A stretch of DNA of 64,000 nucleotides. Origin: Streptomyces sp. ISL-12. Its GTDB lineage: Bacteria > Actinomycetota > Actinomycetes > Streptomycetales > Streptomycetaceae. Both the position numbers and the translations under genes were made by a program. The notes under the pieces are model-generated. The model ran no database searches, was not told the DNA's origin, and saw only the letters and a program-made list of their open reading frames with translations. The DNA is taken from contig NZ_JAGGOO010000158.1 of the NCBI RefSeq assembly GCF_018614415.1, positions 1-64,000 on the forward strand, written 5' to 3'. Shown one piece after another: positions 33,224 to 40,989 of this stretch (position 1 is the first letter of the stretch; each line of letters starts with the position of its first letter).

Positions 33224-33748
33224 ATGCAGCAGCCGCAGATCCCCCATGTCGTCGTGGTCATGGGGGTGGCGGGCACCGGGAAGACCACCATCGGTCCCCT
33301 GCTCGCCGCCCGCCTCGGCGTTCCCTACGCCGAGGGCGACGACTTCCACCCGCCGGCCAACATCGCCAAGATGACGGCCGGCACCCCGCTCGACGACGAC
33401 GACCGGTGGCCCTGGCTGGACGCCATCGGCGCCTGGGCGCACGAGCGGGCCGGGTTCGGCGGGGCGGTCAGCTGCTCGGCGCTGAAGCGGTCGTACCGCG
33501 ACCGGCTGCGGGCCGCCGCGCCCGGTCTCGTCTTCGTCCACCTCACGGGCAGCCGCGAGCTGATCGAGGACCGGATGTCGCACCGCGAGGGGCACTTCAT
33601 GCCGACGGCGCTGCTCGACTCCCAGTTCGCCACGCTCCAGCCGCTCCAGCCGGACGAGGCCGGGGTCGCCGTGGACGTCTCCGGCAGCCCCGAGGAGATC
33701 GCCGAACGGGCCGTCACCGCCCTCCGGGCGCTTCCCGAACCCGCGTAG
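33224..33748 (+). CDS. gntK: Gluconokinase
   Basis: Phosphorylates D-gluconate to 6-phosphogluconate, feeding the pentose phosphate pathway. The 174-residue protein has the P-loop VMGVAGTGKTTIG at its start, the family segment YAEGDDFHPPANIAKMTAGTPLDDDDRWPWL, and CSALKRSYRDRLR. I chose the ATG at 33224 (MQQPQIPHVVVVMG); longer in-frame starts add non-conserved sequence and run into the operator. It is followed 51 bases on by the permease gene. Confidence 0.96.
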   Translation: MQQPQIPHVVVVMGVAGTGKTTIGPLLAARLGVPYAEGDDFHPPANIAKMTAGTPLDDDDRWPWLDAIGAWAHERAGFGGAVSCSALKRSYRDRLRAAAPGLVFVHLTGSRELIEDRMSHREGHFMPTALLDSQFATLQPLQPDEAGVAVDVSGSPEEIAERAVTALRALPEPA

Positions 33749-33799
33749 CCCCCCCTCCCCCTCCCCACCCCGCATTTCCATCACCGCAAGGGAAACACC

Positions 33800-35197
33800 G
33801 TGACCAGACTCAGCGTCGAGATGCTGGCAGCGGACACCGTCGAGCCGATCACCTCGGCCGGTCACGCCCAGCTGGGCATCGCCGTGCTGCTGGGCATCGC
33901 CGTCATCGTCCTGCTCATCACCAAGTTCAAGCTGCACGCCTTCCTGGCGTTGACCATCGGTTCGCTGGCGCTCGGCGCGTTCGCCGGGGCGCCGCTGGAC
34001 AAGGTCATCACCAGCTTCACCAGCGGGCTCGGCTCCACCGTCGCCGGCGTGGGCGTGCTGATCGCCCTCGGCGCGATCCTCGGCAAGATGCTCGCCGACT
34101 CCGGGGGCGCCGACCAGATCGTGGACACGATCCTCGGCAGGGCGAGCGCGCGCTCGATGCCGTGGACGATGGTGCTGATCGCGTCCGTGATCGGCCTGCC
34201 GCTCTTCTTCGAGGTCGGCATCGTCCTGCTGATCCCGGTCGTCCTGATGGTCGCCAAGCGCGGCAACTACTCGCTGATGCGCATCGGCATCCCGGCCCTG
34301 GCCGGCCTGTCCGTGATGCACGGTCTGGTGCCGCCGCACCCCGGTCCGCTGGTCGCGATCGACGCGCTCGGCGCCAACCTCGGCGTGACCCTGGCGCTGG
34401 GCGTCCTGATCGCCGTCCCCACGGTGATCATCGCCGGGCCGGTCTTCTCGAAGTTCGCGGCCCGCTGGGTGGACGTCCCGGCGCCCGAGCGGATGATCCC
34501 GCAGCGCGCCTCCGAGGACCTGGAGAAGCGCCCCGGCTTCGGCGCGACCCTGGCCACGATCCTGCTGCCGGTCGTGCTGATGCTCGCCAAGGCACTCGTC
34601 GACATCATCGTCGACGACCCGGACGCGCTGGTGCAGCGGACCTTCGACGTCATCGGCAACCCGCTGATCGCCCTGCTGGCCGCCGTGATCGTGGGCATCT
34701 TCACGCTGCTGCGGCCCGCCGGGTTCGCCAAGGACCGCGTCTCCGGGCTGGTCGAGAAGGGCCTCGCGCCCATCGCCGGCATCCTGCTGATCGTCGGCGC
34801 GGGCGGCGGCTTCAAGCAGACGCTGATCGATTCCGGCGTCGGCCAGATGGTTCTGGAGATCTCCGAGGACTGGTCGATCCCGGCGCTGCTGCTGGCCTGG
34901 CTGATCGCGGTGGCGATCCGGCTGGCGACCGGTTCGGCGACCGTGGCGACCGTCTCGGCGGCCGGCCTGGTCGCGCCGCTGGCGGCCGACATGTCGACGA
35001 CGCACGCGGCTCTGCTGGTGCTGGCCATCGGCGCCGGTTCGCTGTTCTTCAGCCATGTCAACGACGCCGGCTTCTGGCTGGTCAAGGAGTACTTCGGACT
35101 CGACGTCGGCCAGACGATCAAGACCTGGTCGATCATGGAGACGATCATCTCGGTGGTCGCCGGCGCGCTGGTCCTGCTGGTCTCCCTGATCCTGTAG
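33800..35197 (+). CDS. gntP: Gluconate:H+ symporter (GntP family)
   Basis: Membrane permease of 465 residues with about 12 hydrophobic segments, of the GntP/GntT type. Recognisable pieces are GIAVIVLLITKFKLHAFLALTIGSL near the start, GLPLFFEVGIVLLIP, MHGLVPPHPGP and FSHVNDAGFWLVKEYFGL near the end. It carries gluconate into the cell for the kinase encoded upstream. The GTG start at 33800 follows AAGGGAA. A strong hairpin ends the unit. Confidence 0.96.
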   Translation: MTRLSVEMLAADTVEPITSAGHAQLGIAVLLGIAVIVLLITKFKLHAFLALTIGSLALGAFAGAPLDKVITSFTSGLGSTVAGVGVLIALGAILGKMLADSGGADQIVDTILGRASARSMPWTMVLIASVIGLPLFFEVGIVLLIPVVLMVAKRGNYSLMRIGIPALAGLSVMHGLVPPHPGPLVAIDALGANLGVTLALGVLIAVPTVIIAGPVFSKFAARWVDVPAPERMIPQRASEDLEKRPGFGATLATILLPVVLMLAKALVDIIVDDPDALVQRTFDVIGNPLIALLAAVIVGIFTLLRPAGFAKDRVSGLVEKGLAPIAGILLIVGAGGGFKQTLIDSGVGQMVLEISEDWSIPALLLAWLIAVAIRLATGSATVATVSAAGLVAPLAADMSTTHAALLVLAIGAGSLFFSHVNDAGFWLVKEYFGLDVGQTIKTWSIMETIISVVAGALVLLVSLIL

Positions 35198-35213
35198 GTA
35201 CCGCACGGCCGAC

Positions 35214-35257
35214 GGACGGCCCGAGGCCCCGGTGTCCGCCGGGGCCTCGGGCCGTCC
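35214..35257 (+). terminator. Terminator after gntP
   Basis: GGACGGCCCGAGGCCCC (35214-35230) pairs exactly with GGGGCCTCGGGCCGTCC (35241-35257) around a 10-base loop. Confidence 0.9.
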
Positions 35258-35272
35258 TGCTTGGATGGTTCC

Positions 35273-35782
35273 ATGAGCGCTGCAGACGAAATCCTCGACG
35301 TCGTCGACGAGCACGACCGGGTGGTCGGCCGGTCCCCGCGCGGTGAGGTGTACGCCGAGGGGCTGCGCCACCGCTGCGTGTTCGTCCAGGCCCGGGACGC
35401 GCGGGGACGGATCTTCGTCCACCGGCGCACCCCCCAGAAGCTGGTCTTCCCCTCCCTCTACGACATGTTCGTCGGCGGAGTGGTCGGCGCGGGCGAGTCC
35501 TACGACGACGCGGCGCTGCGCGAGGCGGAGGAGGAACTGGGGGTGAGCGGGCTGCCGCGCCCCCGGTTCCTGTTCAAGTTCCTGTACGACGACGGGGGCG
35601 GGCGCAGTTGGTGGTCGGCGGTGTACGAGGTGCGCTGCGAGTCGGCCGTACGGCCGCAGGTGGAGGAGGTCGCCTGGTACGACTTCCTGCCGGAGGAGGA
35701 GGTCGAGCGGCGGCTGGCCGAGTGGGAGTGGGTGCCCGACGGCCTGGCGGCGTACCGGCGGCTCACCGGGCGGGAAGGGTGA
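35273..35782 (+). CDS. NUDIX hydrolase, YfcD/isopentenyl-isomerase-like
   Basis: Protein of 169 residues with the Nudix box GGVVGAGESYDDAALREAEEELG (residues about 70-92) in a fold close to isopentenyl-diphosphate isomerases, including the early DEHDRVVG and FVHRRTPQK segments. It probably cleaves a nucleoside diphosphate derivative; the substrate is not predictable. I use the ATG at 35273; a TTG 12 bases earlier is a weaker start. It opens a run of small rightward genes. Confidence 0.92.
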   Translation: MSAADEILDVVDEHDRVVGRSPRGEVYAEGLRHRCVFVQARDARGRIFVHRRTPQKLVFPSLYDMFVGGVVGAGESYDDAALREAEEELGVSGLPRPRFLFKFLYDDGGGRSWWSAVYEVRCESAVRPQVEEVAWYDFLPEEEVERRLAEWEWVPDGLAAYRRLTGREG

Positions 35783-35810
35783 CCGGCACCGGCCCGATAG
35801 GGTCCCGCTC

Positions 35811-36203
35811 GTGATCGACTTCGCACGGAACGTCCGCCTGTGGTTCGCGCCCGACGCGGTCCGGCGGGAGGGCGGCACCCCGGACTACCGTTTCTCGCTG
35901 GCGAACGAGCGCACCTTCCTGGCCTGGCTGCGCACCGCGCTCGCCCTGATCGGCGGCGGGTTCGCGGTGGACCAGTTCCTCCCCGACCTGCGCTGGGGCT
36001 GGCGCGTCGGGCTGGCGCTCGCGCTGCTGGCGTCGGGGGTGCTGTGCTCCTTGCGCGCCGTCAACCACTGGGTCCGCTGCGAGCGGGCGATGCGGCGCGG
36101 CGAGGACCTCCCGGTCTCCCGCTTCCCCGCGCTGCTCGGCGTCGTCGTCGCCGTGGTGGCCGTCGCCATGGTCGTGGTGGTCCTGGTCGGGTGGGAGGGG
36201 TGA
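35811..36203 (+). CDS. DUF202 (YidH-type) membrane protein
   Basis: Small membrane protein of 130 residues. The DUF202 signature FSLANERTFLAWLRTALALIGGGFAVDQF is followed by two more hydrophobic helices. Function unknown. The GTG start at 35811 lies 28 bases after the NUDIX stop. Its stop overlaps the GTG of a second DUF202 gene (GTGA), so the pair is probably co-translated. Confidence 0.9.
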   Translation: MIDFARNVRLWFAPDAVRREGGTPDYRFSLANERTFLAWLRTALALIGGGFAVDQFLPDLRWGWRVGLALALLASGVLCSLRAVNHWVRCERAMRRGEDLPVSRFPALLGVVVAVVAVAMVVVVLVGWEG

Positions 36204-36577
36204 GCGGCGCCCCTCCCCCGCACCACGAGCCGGAGGTCCCCGGCCCGGCCCCGGACCCGGACCGTGATCCCGACCGTGATCCGGGGCTTCAGCCCGAGCG
36301 CACCCGGCTCGCCTGGCGCCGCACCACCCTGGCGGGGGCCGTCGCCGCGGTGCTCGGCGCGAAGACCGCGCTGCACGGCGACGCCTCCGCCGTCTCCGTC
36401 ACCGCCGGCGCGCTGGCCTGCTTCCTGTGGCTGGGCGTGCTGTTCCTCGCCCACCGCCGCATCGCCGCCGTCGCGTCCTCGAACCGGCCCCCGGCGCTCG
36501 CTCCGCCGCACGCCGCCGCGGTCGCCCTGTGCACGGTGGCGATCGCGGTGTGCGGGGCCGTCCTGATCGTGGCCTAG
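36200..36577 (+). CDS. Second DUF202 membrane protein, paired with the first
   Basis: Membrane protein of 125 residues with a proline/aspartate-rich start (PDPDRDPDRDPGLQ), then the DUF202-like ERTRLAWRRTTLAGAVAAVL and two further hydrophobic helices. The GTG at 36200 overlaps the upstream stop by 4 bases behind GGGAGGGG. The two DUF202 proteins differ clearly in sequence and may form a hetero-oligomer (inference). Confidence 0.88.
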   Translation: MSGAPPPHHEPEVPGPAPDPDRDPDRDPGLQPERTRLAWRRTTLAGAVAAVLGAKTALHGDASAVSVTAGALACFLWLGVLFLAHRRIAAVASSNRPPALAPPHAAAVALCTVAIAVCGAVLIVA

Positions 36578-36871
36578 CGGACGAGCGCCCGGATCCACTC
36601 CGGGTCGGCCGTGAGTACGTCCGTCCAGGCTCTCCCGGCGGGCGTCCGCCGCGCGTCCCAGGAGGTGCGTCCACGCCCCGCGCGGCCGGGCCGCCGTACC
36701 GCGCGCGGCTGATCGTCTCCATGGCTCCGGCCCTCGGGGGTACCCGGGCGCCACGCAACCCGGAATGTACCGATACGCACCATCGGCGTGGCAGCCTGAC
36801 CGACGGCGGCCCGCCCGCACCGGCCGGCCGCCCCGAGCCAGTCGCCGTCGTCCTTCCCGAAGGTGAGCACC
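36578..36871. other. Intergenic region without supported gene
   Basis: About 294 bases. A leftward frame crossing it has no ribosome site or recognisable similarity. The inverted repeat CCGAT-N7-ATCGG (around 36767-36785) lies about 90 bases before the His-rich gene and is the only candidate regulatory element. Confidence 0.5.
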
Positions 36872-37168
36872 ATGAGCACCCTGCACCAGGAACACCCCGC
36901 CCACGCGCACGCCCACGGTCCGGCCTGCGGGCACACCGAGGTGCCGCACGGCGACCACGTCGACTACGCGCACGACGGGCACCTGCACCGCGAGCACTCC
37001 GGCCACTGGGACGAGTGCGAGACCACCGGGCACACCGCGCATGAAGGACACGAGCACCAGCACGGCGAGACGTGCGGGCACGCGCGCGTGCGCCACGGCG
37101 ACCACGTCGACTACCTCCACGACGGCCACCGGCACGCGGCGCACGACGGCCACTGGGACGACCACTGA
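36872..37168 (+). CDS. Histidine-rich protein with two metal-binding-type repeats
   Basis: Small cytoplasmic-looking protein of 98 residues, no signal peptide or membrane helix. It is built of two copies of a roughly 33-residue repeat, with pattern CGHxxVxHGDHVDYxHDGHxHxxHxGHWD, at about residues 16-48 and 66-98, plus a His-rich linker. About a quarter of the residues are His. The repeat suggests zinc, nickel or cobalt binding for storage or buffering; this is inference. The ATG at 36872 follows GAAGGTGAG by 5 bases. I saw no AT-rich Zur- or Fur-like box upstream. Confidence 0.8.
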   Translation: MSTLHQEHPAHAHAHGPACGHTEVPHGDHVDYAHDGHLHREHSGHWDECETTGHTAHEGHEHQHGETCGHARVRHGDHVDYLHDGHRHAAHDGHWDDH

Positions 37169-37269
37169 CGGCACTCCCCGCGGCCGGCCGGCGGCTCCTC
37201 GCGCACCCGCGCGGGGAGCCGCCGGCGCGTGGTGGCGCGGATCACGTTCCGGTCCGCCCTCTGGACGGC

Positions 37270-37287
37270 ATACCGACCGGTCGGCAT
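37270..37287. promoter_or_regulatory. TetR-type operator before the kinase/acyl-CoA dehydrogenase unit
   Basis: ATACCGACCGGTCGGCAT contains the perfect palindrome CCGACCGGTCGG. The left half, ATACCGAC-GGT, recurs in the 18-base site before the SDR gene at 43454-43471, so both units probably answer to the same regulator. Confidence 0.65.
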
Positions 37288-37337
37288 CATGATCCCGGTA
37301 CGGTCCACCCCTCGTCCACCCCGCCGGAGGAGCGCCG

Positions 37338-38360
37338 ATGAGCCCCGACCACCCGCCCGGACTCGATCCCGACCGGCTGCGCGGCCTGCTCGACCGGGAG
37401 CGGCCCGGCCTGGTGCGCGGCCCGCTGACGGGCCGGCTGATCGAGGGCGGACGGTCCAACCTCACCTACGCGGTCACCGACGGCGTCTCCCGCTGGGTGG
37501 TGCGGCGCCCGCCGCTCGGTCATGTGCTGGCCACCGCGCACGACATGCGGCGCGAGCACCGGGTGATCAGCGCCCTGCACCCGACCGGCGTGCCGGTCCC
37601 CGGCACGGTGCTGCTGTGCGAGGACGAGGAGGTGCTCGGGGCGCCGTTCTACGTGATGGAGTTCGTCGAGGGCACGCCGTACCGCACGGCGGACCAGCTC
37701 GCCCCGCTGGGCCCCGAGCGCACCCGGGGTGCCGTACTGAACCTGGTGGACACCCTCGTCGAGCTGCACGCGGTGGACCCCGGCGCGGTGGGACTCGCCG
37801 GCTTCGGGCGGCCCGAGGGGTTCCTCGACCGCCAGCTGCGCCGCTGGGCCAAGCAGCTCGACGCCTCCCGCAACCGCGACCTGCCCGGCATCGACGAACT
37901 GCACGCCACGCTCGGCCGGGAGCTGCCCCGCTCGCCCGCCTCCGCCGTGGTGCACGGCGACTACCGGCTGGACAACGTCCTGATCGGCGACGACGACCGG
38001 ATCACGGCGGTGCTCGACTGGGAGATGTCCACGCTCGGTGATCCGCTGACCGACCTCGGGCTGCTGGTGATGTACAGCCGGCCGCTCGGGATGCCCGGCT
38101 CGCCCGTCTCCACCACCGCCGAGGCCCCCGGGCACCCCAGCCCCCGGGAGCTGGTCGAGCGGTACGCCGCGCGCTCGGGGCGCGACGTGTCGGGGATCTC
38201 CTGGTACACGGCGTTCGCCTGGTTCAAGCTGGCCGTGATCCTGGAGGGCATCCACTACCGCTACACGCTGGGGCAGACGGTCGGGCGCGGCTTCGACCGC
38301 ATCGGTGACCTGGTGCCCGTCTTCATCGAGCACGGACTGACCACCCTTCAGGAAGGCTGA
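37338..38360 (+). CDS. APH-fold kinase of the ACAD10/LvaA-like group
   Basis: Phosphotransferase-family protein of 340 residues. It has the aminoglycoside-kinase fold, with GGRSNLTYAVT (nucleotide loop), catalytic VVHGDYRLDNVLI (about residues 208-220) and the metal-site LDWEMSTLGDPLTDLG. Proteins of this subgroup are paired with acyl-CoA dehydrogenases in bacteria and fused to them in animal ACAD10/11, where they phosphorylate 4-hydroxyacyl-CoA. The gene for an acyl-CoA dehydrogenase follows after 5 bases, which supports that role over antibiotic resistance. The ATG follows GGAGGAGC. Confidence 0.9.
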   Translation: MSPDHPPGLDPDRLRGLLDRERPGLVRGPLTGRLIEGGRSNLTYAVTDGVSRWVVRRPPLGHVLATAHDMRREHRVISALHPTGVPVPGTVLLCEDEEVLGAPFYVMEFVEGTPYRTADQLAPLGPERTRGAVLNLVDTLVELHAVDPGAVGLAGFGRPEGFLDRQLRRWAKQLDASRNRDLPGIDELHATLGRELPRSPASAVVHGDYRLDNVLIGDDDRITAVLDWEMSTLGDPLTDLGLLVMYSRPLGMPGSPVSTTAEAPGHPSPRELVERYAARSGRDVSGISWYTAFAWFKLAVILEGIHYRYTLGQTVGRGFDRIGDLVPVFIEHGLTTLQEG

Positions 38361-38365
38361 CCGGC

Positions 38366-39580
38366 ATGGACTTCGCGTTCGACGCCCGTACCGAGGAACT
38401 CCGCGCCAGGCTGCTCGCCTTCATGGACGAGTACGTCTACCCGGCCGAGGCGGTGGCCCACGAGCAACGCGCCCGGCTGGCGTCGCCCTGGGAGACCCCG
38501 CAGGTCGTGGAGGACCTCAAGGCCGAGGCCCGGCGCCAGGGCCTGTGGGACCTGTTCCTGCCCGACGCCGAGCACGGCGCGGGCCTGACCAACCTCCAGT
38601 ACGCGCCGCTCGCCGAGATCACCGGCCGCAGTCCGCAGCTGGCACCGACGGCCACCAACTGCGCGGCGCCGGACACGGGGAACATGGAGGTGCTGGCCCA
38701 GTTCGGGGACGAGGCGCAGAAGAAGCAGTGGCTGGAGCCGCTGCTCGCCGGGGAGATCCGCTCCGCGTTCGCGATGACCGAGCCGGAGGTGGCCTCGTCG
38801 GACGCCACCAACATCACCACGCACATCCGGCGCGAGGGCGACGAGTACGTCATCACGGGCCGCAAGTGGTACATCTCCGGGGCGATGAACCCGGACTGCA
38901 AGATCTTCATCGTGATGGGCAAGACCGACCCGGACGGCGACGACATCCGCCGGCAGCAGTCGATGGTGCTGGTGCCGCGCGACACCCCGGGGGTCACCGT
39001 CGTACGCGGGATGCGGGTCTTCGGTTACGAGGACCACTGGCACGGCGGGCACGCGGAGGTCGTCTTCGACCACGCGCGCGTGCCGGTGTCGAACCTGGTC
39101 GGCGAGGAGGGCGGCGGGTTCGCGATCGCCCAGGCGCGGCTCGGGCCCGGCCGTATCCACCACTGCATGCGGCTGATCGGCATGGCGGAGCGGGCGATCG
39201 AGCTGATGTGCCGGCGGGCCGTCTCCCGGACCGCGTTCGGCAAGGCGCTGGCCCAGCAGGGCGTGGTGCAGAACTGGATCGCGGACGCGCGGGTGGCCGT
39301 CGAGCAACTGCGGCTGCTGGTGCTGAAGACGGCCTGGATGATGGACACCGTGGGCAACCGGGGCGCGCACACCGAGATCCAGGCCATCAAGATCGCGACC
39401 CCGCGCACGGTCGTCGGCATCCTCGACCGGGCGATCCAGCTGCACGGCGCGGGCGGGGTGAGCCAGGACTTCCCGCTGGCCGAGCTGTACGCGGGCGCCC
39501 GGACCCTGATGCTGGCCGACGGTCCGGACGAGGTGCACCAGCGGTCGCTGGCGCGGCGGGAGCTGAAGAAGTACCTGTAG
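38366..39580 (+). CDS. Acyl-CoA dehydrogenase family protein, kinase-coupled (LvaC-like)
   Basis: Flavoprotein of 404 residues with the usual acyl-CoA dehydrogenase layout: an N-terminal helical domain, AFAMTEPEVASSDATNI (substrate/FAD strand), the middle beta domain with ITGRKWYISGA, and a C-terminal helical domain with IQLHGAGGVSQDFPLA. It belongs with ACAD10/11-type enzymes, which in the 4-hydroxyacid route convert the phosphorylated intermediate. It is the second gene of a two-gene unit, 5 bases after the kinase, behind GGAAGG. Confidence 0.92.
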   Translation: MDFAFDARTEELRARLLAFMDEYVYPAEAVAHEQRARLASPWETPQVVEDLKAEARRQGLWDLFLPDAEHGAGLTNLQYAPLAEITGRSPQLAPTATNCAAPDTGNMEVLAQFGDEAQKKQWLEPLLAGEIRSAFAMTEPEVASSDATNITTHIRREGDEYVITGRKWYISGAMNPDCKIFIVMGKTDPDGDDIRRQQSMVLVPRDTPGVTVVRGMRVFGYEDHWHGGHAEVVFDHARVPVSNLVGEEGGGFAIAQARLGPGRIHHCMRLIGMAERAIELMCRRAVSRTAFGKALAQQGVVQNWIADARVAVEQLRLLVLKTAWMMDTVGNRGAHTEIQAIKIATPRTVVGILDRAIQLHGAGGVSQDFPLAELYAGARTLMLADGPDEVHQRSLARRELKKYL

Positions 39581-39625
39581 GGCGCGGGGGCGGGCATGGA
39601 CGGTGCCCGCCCTCGCCTGCCCAGG

Positions 39626-40315
39626 TCACTCCTCCGGCGCCTCCTGGACGGTGCCGGACGGCTTCGCGGCGCCCACGGTGGTGCCGAAGCCGGAGAAGAC
39701 GCCCTCCGGCATGTCGTCGCGGGTGCTGTCCTGCCGTACGAGGAGCGGCTCACCGGTGGTCGCCGCGTACCAGGTGACCGACTCGCCGTTCGCCGTCGTG
39801 ACGAGCGGGACCGCCTGCCGCCCGTCGACCGTGGTGACCTTGCCCTCGGTCACCTCGCTGTCGGTCCCGCCGAGGGTGTCGGGCTCGGTGAACTGCTCCC
39901 GGTGGCACCAGGAGGCGAGGCTCTTCATCAGGGCGTTGTCCTCCGTCCCGTGCGGCCATGCGTCGGCAAAGAGCCTGTCGCTGCCGATCTCGGCGTCGAA
40001 CCCGTCGGCGAGTCCGGAGTCGAGGGCCCAGACGTCGTCGCCCTTGATGACGGTCTCCAGGGAGCCCTTGTCCTTCGTCTGCACGGTGCCGACGCACTCC
40101 GTGGCGGAGACCTTGAGGTCGGACGAGGCGCCGGAGCAGGTCATCCCCTCCCGGAAGGACTTGGCGGCGGCGTTGGCCGCGTGACCGGCGTCGTAGATCT
40201 CCTTGGCGGTCTTCTTCTCGATGCCGTTGGGCTCGGCGGCCGGGCCGGACTCGGCGGCCTGCGACGCCTCGGCGTCAGAGTCCTTGGCGTCGGAGGCCTT
40301 GGCGCTCGAATGATC
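39626..40315 (-). pseudogene. 5'-truncated lipoprotein-like gene
   Basis: The frame encodes about 225 residues rich in Ala, Ser, Glu and Asp, then a folded part (EKKTAKEIYDAGHAANAAAKSFREG...CVGTVQTKDKG...WHATT-like VTWYAATTGEPLLVRQ) resembling Streptomyces surface lipoproteins. No ATG, GTG or TTG start exists in frame upstream before the TetR gene, and no signal peptide or lipobox is found in any frame. The first in-frame ATG is inside the conserved part (about 40141). I infer loss of the 5' end, possibly by deletion fused to the TetR gene tail. A sequencing frameshift is the alternative. Confidence 0.6.
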
Positions 40316-40322
40316 ATGATCA

Positions 40323-40338
40323 GTCAGCAGATGCTGAC
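40323..40338 (-). terminator. Short hairpin past the TetR gene
   Basis: GTCAGCAGATGCTGAC is a stem of 7 bp with a 2-base centre. It is followed leftward by the palindrome TGATCATGATCA (40311-40322). It lies at the junction between the TetR gene end and the truncated lipoprotein frame, so it may be a terminator or mark the rearrangement. Confidence 0.4.
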
Positions 40339-40365
40339 CGCGAGGGTTCGGCCGGCCTCGGAGCG

Positions 40366-40968
40366 TTACGGTCGCAGCGCCCGCAGCAGCAGGTCGGCGA
40401 GGTGGTCGGCGAGTTGCTGGGGGCTGAGCGGGCCGTCGGGGCGGTACCAGGTGGACAGGTGGTGGATGGAACCGAAGTGGTAGTCCACCACCAGGTCCGC
40501 CGGGGTCTCCTTGGAGAAGACCCCGGACTGCTGGCCCTCCTCGACCAGGGCGCGGAACCGTTCGTGGTAGCGGCGGCGCTCGGCGCGTACCTGCCGGTTC
40601 TTCTCCGGGCTCAGGTGGTGCATGGAGCGGAAGAAGATCGACGCGTCGTCCAGGTTGTCGATGGTGGTGACGACCACGTCGGCCGCCGCGTCCCGCAGCC
40701 GCTTCTCGACCGGTTCGTCGGCGTCCGCGAAGGTGTCCAGGCGTTCCTGCTGGAGGCGCAGCACGCGTGCGTACACCTCGTGCAGCAGGTCGTCCTTGGA
40801 TCCGAAGTAGTGGTAGAGCGCGCCCTTGGTGACGCCGGCCGCCTCGACGATCTCCTGCACCGAGGTGCGGTCGTAGCCACGCTCCGCGAAGAGCCGGGTG
40901 GCGGCGGCCAGGAGCCGCTGCGGCACCGGGGTGCCGTCCCCGTCCGTCGTCCTGGGCACTGCCGCCAC
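40366..40968 (-). CDS. TetR-family regulator of the acyl-CoA ligase/SDR operon
   Basis: TetR repressor of 200 residues. The helix-turn-helix is RLLAAATRLFAERGYDRTSVQEIVEAAGVTKGALYHYFGSKDDLL (residues about 16-60). The C-terminal part resembles the TetR_C domain of fatty-acid-type regulators. The GTG start at 40968 lies 21 bases after the ligase gene stop on the same strand, so it is the third gene of the leftward unit. The shared 18-base operator before that unit and before the kinase unit is its likely target, giving autoregulation. Confidence 0.9.
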   Translation of the reverse strand: MAAVPRTTDGDGTPVPQRLLAAATRLFAERGYDRTSVQEIVEAAGVTKGALYHYFGSKDDLLHEVYARVLRLQQERLDTFADADEPVEKRLRDAAADVVVTTIDNLDDASIFFRSMHHLSPEKNRQVRAERRRYHERFRALVEEGQQSGVFSKETPADLVVDYHFGSIHHLSTWYRPDGPLSPQQLADHLADLLLRALRP

Positions 40969-40989
40969 CTGCCTTTCCGTGACACTGTT

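Noticed and set aside
36574..36936. Leftward 120-codon frame in the gap before the His-rich gene
   Set aside because: No ribosome site, no recognisable similarity, and it overlaps the well-supported His-rich gene start.
37338..38360. Antibiotic-resistance aminoglycoside phosphotransferase
   Set aside because: The fold is shared, but tight coupling to an acyl-CoA dehydrogenase gene and the ACAD10-like sequence pattern point to acyl-CoA metabolism.
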